Shown: positions 1 through 8,053, counted from the first letter of the stretch. The stretch is DNA of 13,104 nucleotides from CAZFZT01 sp964523675 (GCA_964523675.1 CAZFZT010000086.1:1-13104); one strand, 5' to 3'. The notes: generated from the sequence alone by a model not told the origin. Made by a program: numbers and translations.

Positions 1-149
1 GCAGGGGTTTTTGCGTTAGTGGCCGCAATCATGTTCCGGCCCGTGCGAGCCGGTTCGTGCGTGTTCTGCGCTCCGACACCCTCACAGTCGGCTGCATCGC
101 GCGGCGCTCGCCGGGAACGTTCCGCAAGCGTACGGCGCGCAAGTTGGCG

Positions 150-155
150 TATCAT
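150..155 (+). promoter_or_regulatory. Candidate -10 box for ispF (short-leader or leaderless)
   Basis: TATCAT lies 8 nt before the ispF ATG at 164. No good -35 box and no Shine-Dalgarno sequence are visible. If the box is used, transcription would begin at or next to the start codon, giving a leaderless mRNA. The box alone is weak evidence; similar TAnnnT boxes just before ATG recur in this window. Confidence 0.3.
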
Positions 156-163
156 CTTCGCCC

Positions 164-661
164 ATGCGCGTTGGACATGGATATGACTTACATCGGCTGG
201 AGCCGCGGCCACCGGAGGGCAACGGTCGCCCGTTTGTGTTGGGGGGCGTCGTGTTTGAGCATCCGATGGGTCCGGTCGGTCATTCGGACGGGGATGCGGT
301 CTATCACGCGGTGACGGACGCCATTCTCGGCGCATTGGGGGAGCCCGACATCGGTCAGCTGTTTCCCGACAACGACCCGCGTTGGGAGTCGGCTGATTCC
401 GCTCTGTTTTTGGCCGAGGCAACGAAGCGAATGAGCGCGGCGGGATATACGCTGGGCAACGTGGATGTCACCATCATCTGTGAGCGGCCGAAGATCGGCC
501 CTCGCAAATCGGAGATGGTGGCCAACATTGCGCAGCACCTGTCATGCGATCCATCGCGCATCAACGTCAAGGGGAAGACGCATGAGACAGTTGATGCTGT
601 AGGCGAAGGCCGTGCGGTTGAAGTCCATGTCGTCGCGCTGTTGAGCCGAAGCGGCGCGTAG
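164..661 (+). CDS. ispF: 2-C-methyl-D-erythritol 2,4-cyclodiphosphate synthase (IspF)
   Basis: This enzyme cyclises CDP-methylerythritol 2-phosphate to ME-2,4-cyclodiphosphate, releasing CMP, in the cytoplasmic MEP pathway to isoprenoids. The 165-aa length is normal for the homotrimeric family. The N-terminus has the GHGYDLH signature, with zinc ligands D8 and H10. The HSDGD block is at 40-44, and the third zinc ligand is H48 by alignment with E. coli H42. LFPDNDP is at 66-72 and YTLGNVDVTI at 95-104. The C-terminal segment reads KTHETVDAVGEGR at 138-150. There the usual GRGE near E. coli R142 is replaced by GEGR, so a charge pair is reordered; the catalytic core looks intact. The start at 164 gives the classic M-R-V/I-G-H-G N-terminus. 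The gene is convergent with the efflux adaptor, 28 bp apart, and no terminator is visible between them. The usual ispD neighbour is not in the window. Confidence 0.96.
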   Translation: MRVGHGYDLHRLEPRPPEGNGRPFVLGGVVFEHPMGPVGHSDGDAVYHAVTDAILGALGEPDIGQLFPDNDPRWESADSALFLAEATKRMSAAGYTLGNVDVTIICERPKIGPRKSEMVANIAQHLSCDPSRINVKGKTHETVDAVGEGRAVEVHVVALLSRSGA

Positions 662-689
662 CTGAGGTGGGCGAAGCGCGTGAGGCGGA

Positions 690-2375
690 CTATTCAGTTG
701 CGGGCTGCGGGCGCTGTCCTCGGCCCTCGCCGCCCTGCGGCCCGCGCGTGGTCGCCTGATCCACAGGAGCCGCCTTGCCCTGCTGCTGATTGCCATTGCG
801 CTCTGCAGGTGCGCGCCGTTGCTCACGTTCGGTTCCGGCAGTCGCCTCCTCTAACGCATCTCCCACGATCTCGCCTGCACTCGGCCGTCGAAGCAAGACG
901 TGTTCACCCGGTTCGAGACCTGAAAGCACTTCCACGTACAGTTCGGATGCCCGGCCAAGCTGCACCGGCCGCGCCTCGAAGCCATGCCGCCCCGCCGGCA
1001 CGTAGACATGGGCTCGCCGGCCGTCTCGGAAGATCGCCTGCACCGGCGCGTACACCGCGTCCTCGACTCGATCGACGAAGATGTCGGCTCGCGCTCGCAT
1101 TGACGGCCTCAGCCCCGCCTCGTTTGCGCCGTTGAGTGCGATGCGGACAGTGTAATCACGGCGGTTCGGATCGCGCCAGCCGCCTGATTCCGCCAGAATC
1201 CCGACGTTGACCACTTCACCCTCAATGACTCTGTTGCGCACGGCATCGGAGACGACCCGCGCCTGCTGACCCGGCTCGATCATGCCCGAGAGCGCTTCGT
1301 TGACCTTCACCGCCGCCACCATGCGGGACGTGTCTGGCAGGATCATCACGAGTTCATTGCGCGAGAGTTCCGTTCCAACCTGAGGGGGATCGACCTGTCC
1401 GCCCCGCCGATTGCGATGCGACTCCATGCTTGAGGCATAGACCACCAGCCCATCCGACGGCGCAACGACGGTGCAATGCTTCAGCTGAACGCGCAAATCA
1501 TCCAGACGCTCCTGCTGACTTTCTAAATTATGCTTTCGGCTGCGGACGTCGGCTCGAGCGGTTTCGAGTTCGGCGGCGTGGCGCTGCTTGACGCGCTCAA
1601 GCTCCGCTTCCGCTTGCTTGAGGTCCGACTCCTTCTGCTTCTTCTCCTGAAGGTACGTGAACTCCTCGTACACTTTCTGATCTCGCACGGCCTGCTTGAC
1701 CCGCGCTTCAGCTTCGATCATTGCAATCTTGTCGCGCCGCAACTCATCATGACTGATGAACTCCTGCTCTTGCAAAAGTCGCGATTGCTCATAGCGATCC
1801 GCAAGTCGGCTGTAGTTCTCCATTGCAACCGTCACCGCCAGATCGAGCGCCTCCCGCGTGGCCTCGACTTCGCCCTCGCGCCATGCGTCAAGCGCGAGTG
1901 TGGCGAGTTCCACATCAAGTTGGGCGCGAGCCAGCTCGGATTCGGCTGCGTTCTGACGAATGGCAAGGTTCGCCTGGGCGGAGATGTATGAACTGTCAGC
2001 CGAGTTCACCGCATCCTCCGCATCTTTGATGCGGTTGCGAATCTCCTCATCGTTGAACAGGATCAAGAGGTCTCCCTTCTTGACTGTCAGGCCCTCATCG
2101 ACGACCTCACTAATGACCGCCCGAACTTCGAGTTGATTTCGAATCTCGATCTGCTGAGCGGCCTCAAGTTCGCCTGAAGCCGGCACAACGATGTCGAACC
2201 CACCGCGCTGGATCTCAAAAAGGTCAGCCGCGCTGCGCGAGGCGGCGTCGGAGCCGTCGCGGCCTTGCACGAACACGACGCCAAGCGCCAGCGCCGCCAA
2301 GAGCGCAACGGCTCCGACAATCAAGGTCGTGCTCAGGCCTCTGGAACGGGTGGTTCGTGCTGGATTTGTGGTCAT
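690..2375 (-). CDS. Efflux periplasmic adaptor (HlyD/MacA-type membrane fusion protein)
   Basis: This is a 561-aa membrane-fusion protein that would bridge an inner-membrane transporter and a TolC-like channel. Residues 1-15 are basic, followed by a single membrane anchor at about 16-37. The first half of the lipoyl/biotinyl-like domain is at about 75-112 (VDEGLTVKKGDLL). A very long charged coiled-coil hairpin spans about 113-300. The second lipoyl half is at about 301-313 (VVAPSDGLVVYA). A beta-barrel and membrane-proximal domain follow, about 340-495, including the typical GLRPSMRA and GLEPGE motifs. The tail from about 510 is Gln/Gly/Pro/Arg-rich and probably disordered. The helical hairpin is unusually long, which in this family suggests a reach towards a short channel or across a wide periplasm (inference). 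The gene lies 137 bp downstream of the TolC-like gene on the same strand, so the two probably share an operon. No MacB or RND pump is present in the window, so the substrate is unknown. The stop is TAG. Confidence 0.88.
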   Translation of the reverse strand: MTTNPARTTRSRGLSTTLIVGAVALLAALALGVVFVQGRDGSDAASRSAADLFEIQRGGFDIVVPASGELEAAQQIEIRNQLEVRAVISEVVDEGLTVKKGDLLILFNDEEIRNRIKDAEDAVNSADSSYISAQANLAIRQNAAESELARAQLDVELATLALDAWREGEVEATREALDLAVTVAMENYSRLADRYEQSRLLQEQEFISHDELRRDKIAMIEAEARVKQAVRDQKVYEEFTYLQEKKQKESDLKQAEAELERVKQRHAAELETARADVRSRKHNLESQQERLDDLRVQLKHCTVVAPSDGLVVYASSMESHRNRRGGQVDPPQVGTELSRNELVMILPDTSRMVAAVKVNEALSGMIEPGQQARVVSDAVRNRVIEGEVVNVGILAESGGWRDPNRRDYTVRIALNGANEAGLRPSMRARADIFVDRVEDAVYAPVQAIFRDGRRAHVYVPAGRHGFEARPVQLGRASELYVEVLSGLEPGEHVLLRRPSAGEIVGDALEEATAGTEREQRRAPAERNGNQQQGKAAPVDQATTRGPQGGEGRGQRPQPATE

Positions 2376-2512
2376 TTCTAGAGGGATAAGAGCCAGAATG
2401 CGGAAAACATTTCCCCACCCCGAGAAAGCTTAGTCGGCTGGCGCAACCGGTTCATTCACAGATCAAAGGGAAATGGAGATCTGAGCGAACACACAAGTGG
2501 CCACTCCCCCGA

Positions 2513-4231
2513 TCACGGCTGCGCCAATTCCATACCGGTGAGCGGAAGGATGGTTCCATCGGGAGCGACCCGCAGTTGGCCGCTGCTGAGTAGATAACGC
2601 AGAATTGCCACCTGAAGGTCGCGTCTGGCTGTGTCGAGGTCGCCCTGGGCCCGCAAGAGCGCATCGACCGCTTCAGTCCGGTCACGCGGCGTCGCCCGAT
2701 CCGGGTCTGCCCGAATGGCCTCCAGAGCGCGCTCGGCAATTCGGACGTTCCGCTCCTGGATGCTCAGCGAGAACATCGCCCGGTCAATGTCGCGCACGGC
2801 GCTTCTGGTTTCAACCACCAGCGAGTCCCTCAATCGATCGTACTCGCGGATCAATCGCTCAAGGGTGATCTGCGCCTGGCGGACATTGACTCGCTCAATT
2901 TCTCGATCCAGAGGCAAGCCGAAGGTCACGCCGCCGACAAACTCGCCGAAGCCCGGCCGCAGTGAGACGCCGCCGCGCCGCCGCCTGGGATCAGTGGGCA
3001 CGGAGGCGCTGCCGAAGAGATCAAGGTCTGGCAGGAGCAGGTTTCGCGCCACCGAGACGCCGCGCCTGGCGTCGTCAACTTCATCGCGCGATGTTTGGAG
3101 ATCGAGACGGTACATCAACGCGCGAGCCACTGCCTCATCGAGTGTGACTTCCGGCACGGCCAGCCCGGGATCAGAGCGCACGATAACCACCGGCTGAAGA
3201 GGATCCATGCCGATGCGCACCTTGAACCGCTCCAGAGCCAGGCGATACGCCTCAATTTGATTGTTGAGCGCGTCCCGGGCGAAGAGTGTCGAACGTTGCG
3301 CAAGGGCAAGGTCGATCGGCGTCTCCCGTCCGGTTTCAACGAATGCTTCCGAACGGCGTTCGAGCCAGACGAGTGATTCAACCTGCCGCTGCGCGTTGTC
3401 GATCGCCTGGACACGGACAACAAGGTTGAGGAAGTCCTCGGCAATCGAGACCAGAAACTCACGGCGGAATCGCTCATAGTCGCGCGCTGCATACACAAGG
3501 CCGCGCTCCGCTGTGATTCGATCTTCCCGCGCGATGTCCCCTGCACCACGTAGCAAGGGAACAGTTCCGCTGAAGATCAACTCCGCCGCCTGCGTCGTTC
3601 CGTCCTGCACTCTGCTGTGGAGATCGGCCGCCCCGAAGGCAAGTGCTCCGATGGCGATCTCACCGCCATACGGCAAACGCTGCGTCACCTGCAGTTCGTT
3701 GACGATCTGAAATGACGTGTCGAAAAAACCGTCGTCACCCGAGCTGACGATTTCCGCACTGACCTCATTGAAGAATCGCGGCCCCCAGAGATGCCGTTCG
3801 ACGAGCAGCCGCAAGGCCGCAAGAACATACTCTTCCCGGGCGAAGCGGTGCTCCCGGGCGTAACGATTGGCATAGGCGAGCGCGCCAGGCAGATCGAGGT
3901 ACACGGCATCTGCCGGTGGCTCCTGGCCCGGTACCCACTCGGCAAGGCGAGCCACAACCTCCTCTGCCTCCACCCTCGGCTCGAAGATGAGATCGGCCGC
4001 ACCCGGATTGGTTGTCGGCGGGCGCTGTCGGTAGCGAGTCCGATGGTTTGCGTCTCCAACTTCACGGTCGATCGGCACCTCAGGGCGGACGGCATCCTCG
4101 CCCAGATCGGTGCTCGTCTCCAAAATGAGCCGCTCCACCTGCCGATCCACCCGGGAGAGGCCCGAATCAGTTGCGCATCCCGATATGACCAAGGGCAGTA
4201 CGAGCAGAACATGCAAGCGGCGAATCGGCAT
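2513..4231 (-). CDS. TolC/OprM-family outer-membrane efflux lipoprotein
   Basis: This 572-aa protein is the outer-membrane channel of a tripartite efflux system. The N-terminus MPIRRLHVLLVLPLVISGC is a short lipoprotein signal with a lipobox ISGC, so Cys19 is the predicted acylated residue, as in OprM/NodT. The remainder is helix-rich, with two OEP-type repeats at about 180-340 and 355-545. A family-like NxxVRVQAIDNAQRQVESL stretch lies in the first repeat and VRQAQITLERLIREYDRLRDSL in the second. The extra 150 residues before the first repeat are acidic and unassigned. I chose the ATG at 4231. An in-frame TTG one codon upstream (4234) is possible but worse placed, because AGGAG sits 4 nt before the ATG. 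A plausible promoter (4273-4301) drives it, and the adaptor gene follows. Family assignment is firm; the transported substrate is not deducible. Confidence 0.88.
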   Translation of the reverse strand: MPIRRLHVLLVLPLVISGCATDSGLSRVDRQVERLILETSTDLGEDAVRPEVPIDREVGDANHRTRYRQRPPTTNPGAADLIFEPRVEAEEVVARLAEWVPGQEPPADAVYLDLPGALAYANRYAREHRFAREEYVLAALRLLVERHLWGPRFFNEVSAEIVSSGDDGFFDTSFQIVNELQVTQRLPYGGEIAIGALAFGAADLHSRVQDGTTQAAELIFSGTVPLLRGAGDIAREDRITAERGLVYAARDYERFRREFLVSIAEDFLNLVVRVQAIDNAQRQVESLVWLERRSEAFVETGRETPIDLALAQRSTLFARDALNNQIEAYRLALERFKVRIGMDPLQPVVIVRSDPGLAVPEVTLDEAVARALMYRLDLQTSRDEVDDARRGVSVARNLLLPDLDLFGSASVPTDPRRRRGGVSLRPGFGEFVGGVTFGLPLDREIERVNVRQAQITLERLIREYDRLRDSLVVETRSAVRDIDRAMFSLSIQERNVRIAERALEAIRADPDRATPRDRTEAVDALLRAQGDLDTARRDLQVAILRYLLSSGQLRVAPDGTILPLTGMELAQP

Positions 4232-4272
4232 CAATCTCCTTCTCTATTCGGTTTGTGTCAAGGGTAGAGTCC

Positions 4273-4301
4273 AAGATAGACCGCCTAACGAAGTGCGACA
4301 A
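4273..4301 (-). promoter_or_regulatory. Candidate sigma70-type promoter of the TolC-adaptor operon
   Basis: On the minus strand, TTGTCG (plus-strand 4296-4301) and TATCTT (4273-4278) are separated by exactly 17 bp. Each matches 4 of 6 consensus positions. Transcription would begin near 4266, leaving a leader of about 35 nt that contains the AGGAG ribosome site of the TolC-like gene. Confidence 0.45.
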
Positions 4302-4358
4302 GACATGGCAGAGTAGTCACAGCACTTTCAGCTAAGAACGGCTCAGAAAAAGCTATTC

Positions 4359-4378
4359 AACACGGAGGGCCACGGAGG
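4359..4378 (+). repeat. Left arm of inverted repeat with tandem CACGGAGG motif
   Basis: AACACGGAGGGCCACGGAGG contains two CACGGAGG units spaced at 10 bp. Its reverse complement recurs at 4465-4484 with 18 of 20 matches. It lies in the 434-bp gap between the efflux operon and the GH35-like gene, outside any gene I accept. I recall CACGGAGG-like intergenic strings being dispersed in several bacterial genomes, but I cannot test copy number here. Confidence 0.7.
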
Positions 4379-4464
4379 AGAGCAAGAGATTGAGAGATGA
4401 ATACGGCTGAACACGCACTGACAATTCCCCCTCCCATCCTTCAAGAACAGCCCTTCCCCATGGC

Positions 4465-4484
4465 CCTCTGTGGCCCTTCGTGTT
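4465..4484 (-). repeat. Right arm of inverted CACGGAGG-type repeat
   Basis: The minus-strand reading is AACACGAAGGGCCACAGAGG, differing from the left arm by two G-to-A changes. The arms are about 86 bp apart, and the spacer holds no convincing gene. The open frame of the downstream GH35-like gene reaches back into this arm, which argues against the far-upstream start at 4480. The rest of this gap shows only the candidate promoters listed separately. Confidence 0.7.
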
Positions 4485-4607
4485 TCGATCTGATCGGTGC
4501 TCTGAGGGTCATACAGACGAGAACGGGAGGCGGAGAAGGCGAAGACGCGGATGGATCGTCAATGCCTCGGACCCCCCTGCACCGGCGGCCTGGGGATCGA
4601 CTGTATA

Positions 4608-4635
4608 TTGCAAAATCTGCCGTTTTCGGCACAAT
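4608..4635 (+). promoter_or_regulatory. Candidate promoter of the GH35-like/FabZ pair, with palindrome in the spacer
   Basis: TTGCAA (4608-4613) and CACAAT (4630-4635) are 16 bp apart, with 4 of 6 consensus matches each. A perfect inverted repeat TGCCG-TTTT-CGGCA (4618-4631) fills the spacer. It could be an operator half-site pair or a small hairpin. A start near 4642 would leave a 24-nt leader with no Shine-Dalgarno sequence. Confidence 0.35.
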
Positions 4636-4665
4636 GCGGGCTACACCCTCCTCCACACGCCCTTC

Positions 4666-7542
4666 ATGCCCAGCGTCAACTACAACGGACAATCCTTTGC
4701 TATCGATTCGCGGCGTCACTGGATCGTCGGTGCAGCGATCGAGTACGCACGCACCGAGCCCTCATCATGGAAGAGGTCGATTGAGCAGGCGCGCGATGCC
4801 GGCTTCAATACGATTTTGACCTCGTGCCCGTGGGCCCTTCACGAGCCGCGCCCAAACCGCTTTACGTTCGAGGGGCCGGCGGATGTCCGTCGTTTCGTCA
4901 CGCTCTGTGGCGAGGCGGGCATGCGCGTCATCTTGCGACCCGGCCCTTACGTCGGTTCCGGCTTTGACGGGGGCGGCCTTCCCGCATGGCTCGCCGAGAT
5001 TCCCGGTATCGCGCTGCGCGAACAGAACGAAGCATTCCTCGAGCGCGTCATTACCTATCTTCGACGCCTCATCTCTCAAATCGATGATCTGCAGGCCTCT
5101 CGCACCGCCAGCCGCAGCATGCGCGGCTCCAAAGCAGAGCCGGCCGCAGGTGGACCAATCATCCTCGTGCAGAGCGAGCATGCCTGGCTGTGCTCGAATC
5201 CGAAGCAGGCCGAGGGCTACTTGCGCGAGCTCTCGCGCGTCCTGCGTGAGAGCGGCGTAACCGTGCCGCTGATCAATGCAAACGACCTCTGGCAGGAGTC
5301 GCCTGGCACGATCGACACCTGGCGGGGTTATGAAGATCTCCTGGTGCATCTGCGGCAGCTTCGCTCCTTTGAGCAAGGAGCGCCGCTACTGGTCAGCGAT
5401 TTCAAGATGGCGAAGCCGACGGTCTGGGGTGCTTCAGATCCGGCGCTGGACCCGCCAGCGCTCGTGATGCGCCGCCTCGGAGAGTGTCTGGCGGCGGGCG
5501 GTCAGCCGGTCGTCAATCCCTTCGCCGGCGGAACGAACTTCGGCTTTCTGGGTGGGCGGTTGGCAGGTGCGGCTGATCGCTTCGTGACCAGCAGCGCGGC
5601 TGCCGGGGCCATGCTCGCAGAGGACGGCTCTCGCACCGAGCGTTACGCGCCGCTTCGTCGATTGCTCATGTTCGCCAACCACTTCGGCCATGTCTTTGCT
5701 GAGCTGGACCCTCTTGATCATCCGATCAGTCTCGATGTCGCGGCCACAGAAGAAGGCGGCCGCAACCGCTCTGCGAAAGCAGCGGAACCTTATGCGGCGG
5801 TGATTCCGCTGCGCGGCTCACAAGGGCGCGTGGTGTTCGTCTTTGCCGGCGAGGGACGTCGAAGTCTGACGCTTGTGCTGGATGATGGAATCCGTATGCC
5901 GGTTCACCTGGGTGACCAGGATGTGGGCTGGCTTGTCTTTGATGCAGACTTGGCGGGCGCGGGGCGGCTCGATTATGCAAACCTGTTTCCGTTTGCGATC
6001 GTCGAGCGTTCACTGCTCATCCTGCAAGGCCCCGCCGGCTGCGAATGCTTCGTTTCGGTCGGCGGCGCCCCCTTGCATGCGCAGGTGCCGACGGGCGAGA
6101 AGCCGCTCGTCCTGCCTCATAAGGGTTTGCACGTCGTCATCTGCAATCAACAGCAAATCAATGCTGCGCACATTGATTCGGCATCGGGCGTCTTCTACGT
6201 TGGCGCCTCCGGTCTTGACGAGGAGGGCCGCGTCATCCCGGAGCCGGAATTCGGCACCGTCTGGATGATCACGCGCGATGGCGCCATCGATGCTGTGGCC
6301 GGCGAGCAACTCTCGCAATCCGCGGAAAGCACCGCCAAGCGGCGGCAGACCAAATCTGCTCCCAAAGCGCCCCGGCCGAAGTTGATCGCGCCCTCCAATT
6401 GGAAGGCCGCGTCAGCAGATGCCTATACGCGCGGCGAGTCGCCACGCTACGCAACGACCGGCGGACCATGTTCGCTCAACGGCTGCGGCGCGCCGACCGG
6501 CTACGGCTGGTATCGCGTGAGCGTTACCTCGAGCTCAGCACGCAAGCAGCTCTGCCACTTACCCGGCGCTGCCGACCGTGCTCACCTTTTCGTCGATGGC
6601 GAGCCGATTGGAGTGGTCGGCGTCGGCGCCGGAGCACGGCCTGCCCCCTTCGAGTTGCGGCTGACCAAAGGCGAGCATCGCATCGTCGCACTGGTCGACA
6701 ACATGGGCCGCTTCGCCGATGGCAATGACCTTGATGAACGCAAAGGCATCTTCGAGCATGTGTTCGAGATCAAACCGCTGCGGTCGATCAGACCCAAGCA
6801 GATCAAGGCCGACCCGATCGATCCCTTCGCACTGCGCGGCTACATTGCGCTGCGCACCGCGGGGCAGCGCAGCGATGGCCGCCAGATTGCATGGGCATTC
6901 GCGCACACACGAAAATCTCCCATTCTGCTCGACGTTCAGGGCGCGAAGATCAGCGGCACGTTTCTCCTCAACGACGTTCCCATCGCCTATTTCGCAGGAG
7001 AGACCGGTTCAGGAACCCTGCGCCTGTTACTCAGTCGCGACCATTTCGAATCGTTCAAGCGCGGCAAGAACGTTCTCCGCTTCGCGCCAGATGCGCGGCA
7101 GGATCACGCGATCGATGACATCACGAAGCACACCACGCTTTTCGAATGCACCGAAACGATCAGTGATAATGGCACGTGGGCGTTCGCCAAGTGGGAACCG
7201 CCTCCCACCACGTTGTATGAAGCAGTCGCGCCGACGGCTGGGCGAAAGCTTCGTGGGACGCCGTGCTGGTGGACCGCAACGTTCCTTGTGCCCGAGCGCC
7301 TCGAACCGACCTCATTCTGTCTCGAGATGAAAGGGCTGAGCAAGGGGCAGGCATACATCAACGGCCACAACCTCGGCCGTTACTTCACGGCGACCGCCAC
7401 CGGCAAGCAGGTTGGCCCACAGACGCGGCTCCACGTGCCGCTCGCCTGGATCAATCGCGAAGGTGAAAATGAAATCATCATCTTCGACGAACATGGCTTC
7501 GATCCATTCAAGTGCCGAGTGATCTGCGGCGTCCAGCGATGA
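4666..7542 (+). CDS. GH35 beta-galactosidase-like protein lacking the expected catalytic residues
   Basis: This 958-aa protein begins with a GH35-type TIM-barrel. NTILTSCPWALHEP (48-61), RPGPY (91-95), GGLPAWL (103-109), GGPIILVQ (162-169) and GGTNFGF (288-294) are all family landmarks. The active site is altered. The canonical QxENEY block reads QSEHAW (169-174), putting Ala173 at the acid/base Glu. The nucleophile block reads LVSDF, with Asp245 where Glu is expected. The AEW galactose-binding block after RPGPY reads SGF, with Gly99 for Glu. Beta-sandwich modules follow, and the C-terminal module keeps KGQAYINGHNLGRY and the GPQ block typical of GH35. No signal peptide is visible, so it is probably cytoplasmic. 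The start at 4666 is preferred because the domain begins immediately after it (YNGQSFAID). The 62 extra upstream codons are Arg-rich and run into an intergenic repeat. The stop overlaps the next start as ATGA. Confidence 0.85.
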   Translation: MPSVNYNGQSFAIDSRRHWIVGAAIEYARTEPSSWKRSIEQARDAGFNTILTSCPWALHEPRPNRFTFEGPADVRRFVTLCGEAGMRVILRPGPYVGSGFDGGGLPAWLAEIPGIALREQNEAFLERVITYLRRLISQIDDLQASRTASRSMRGSKAEPAAGGPIILVQSEHAWLCSNPKQAEGYLRELSRVLRESGVTVPLINANDLWQESPGTIDTWRGYEDLLVHLRQLRSFEQGAPLLVSDFKMAKPTVWGASDPALDPPALVMRRLGECLAAGGQPVVNPFAGGTNFGFLGGRLAGAADRFVTSSAAAGAMLAEDGSRTERYAPLRRLLMFANHFGHVFAELDPLDHPISLDVAATEEGGRNRSAKAAEPYAAVIPLRGSQGRVVFVFAGEGRRSLTLVLDDGIRMPVHLGDQDVGWLVFDADLAGAGRLDYANLFPFAIVERSLLILQGPAGCECFVSVGGAPLHAQVPTGEKPLVLPHKGLHVVICNQQQINAAHIDSASGVFYVGASGLDEEGRVIPEPEFGTVWMITRDGAIDAVAGEQLSQSAESTAKRRQTKSAPKAPRPKLIAPSNWKAASADAYTRGESPRYATTGGPCSLNGCGAPTGYGWYRVSVTSSSARKQLCHLPGAADRAHLFVDGEPIGVVGVGAGARPAPFELRLTKGEHRIVALVDNMGRFADGNDLDERKGIFEHVFEIKPLRSIRPKQIKADPIDPFALRGYIALRTAGQRSDGRQIAWAFAHTRKSPILLDVQGAKISGTFLLNDVPIAYFAGETGSGTLRLLLSRDHFESFKRGKNVLRFAPDARQDHAIDDITKHTTLFECTETISDNGTWAFAKWEPPPTTLYEAVAPTAGRKLRGTPCWWTATFLVPERLEPTSFCLEMKGLSKGQAYINGHNLGRYFTATATGKQVGPQTRLHVPLAWINREGENEIIIFDEHGFDPFKCRVICGVQR

Positions 7543-7955
7543 AGTTTCAACTCATTGACGAAGTTCTCGAGCAGTCGCCACAGCGCATCGTCGCCATCAA
7601 ACAGGTGTCATTGGCGGAGGAGTATCTTGGCGACCACTTTCCGGGCTTTCCCGTACTGCCCGGAGTCATGATGATTGAAGCCATGGCGCAGGCGGCGAGG
7701 ATTTTGCTCGCGCATCACGGCGATCGGCCCGACCCGCGCCTTGTCCTCGGCGAGGTGAGGGCGCTGAAATTCGGCAACATGGTCCGGCCGGGACAGCGAT
7801 TGGAAGTCGAAGTCACCCTGATGAAGGTGAACGACGATTGCTCCTACACCTGCCAGGGAACTGGACGTGTGCATAGCGCCACTGAGGCGGAGGCACGTGT
7901 CGCGGTGTCCGGCAAGTTTACAATGCGGCCGATCCGCACAGTCCGGCCTGATTGA
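7539..7955 (+). CDS. FabZ-type 3-hydroxyacyl-ACP dehydratase (hotdog fold)
   Basis: This 138-aa hotdog protein should dehydrate (3R)-hydroxyacyl-ACP to the trans-2-enoyl-ACP in fatty-acid elongation, or a related thioester. The signature HFPGFPVLPG starts at His33, and the catalytic Glu is E47 in IEAMAQ. The 14-residue spacing equals that of FabZ. RPGQRLEVEV at about 87-96 is the usual following strand. The ATG at 7539 overlaps the TGA of the GH35-like gene (ATGA), implying translational coupling. An upstream in-frame start at 7512 would lie inside that gene and is not needed. FabZ normally sits with lpxA, lpxD, fabD or acpP. None of these is in the window, so this may be a paralogue with a specialised role rather than the housekeeping FabZ; I therefore give no symbol. 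Confidence 0.88.
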   Translation: MKFQLIDEVLEQSPQRIVAIKQVSLAEEYLGDHFPGFPVLPGVMMIEAMAQAARILLAHHGDRPDPRLVLGEVRALKFGNMVRPGQRLEVEVTLMKVNDDCSYTCQGTGRVHSATEAEARVAVSGKFTMRPIRTVRPD

Positions 7956-8053
7956 CTGAATCGATGCTCCTCGGCGATCGCTTCTCCGGCGACTCGGGTG
8001 GGGCGTGAACTGCTTGCCGTCGAAATCCCTGTTCCTGCGACTGGCTGGGTTCC

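Noticed and set aside
1..32. Possible divergent minus-strand gene starting at 32 (MIAATNAKTP)
   Set aside because: Only ten codons are visible before the window edge and there is no ribosome site; it cannot be supported.
4480..4665. Upstream extension of the GH35-like gene (62 extra residues)
   Set aside because: The segment is Arg-rich without domain similarity, and its start lies in the right arm of an intergenic inverted repeat; the GH35 domain begins directly after the ATG at 4666.
4397..4819. 140-residue plus-strand ORF in the gap before the GH35-like gene
   Set aside because: It runs through the inverted repeat and into the GH35-like gene in another frame, with no recognisable domain.
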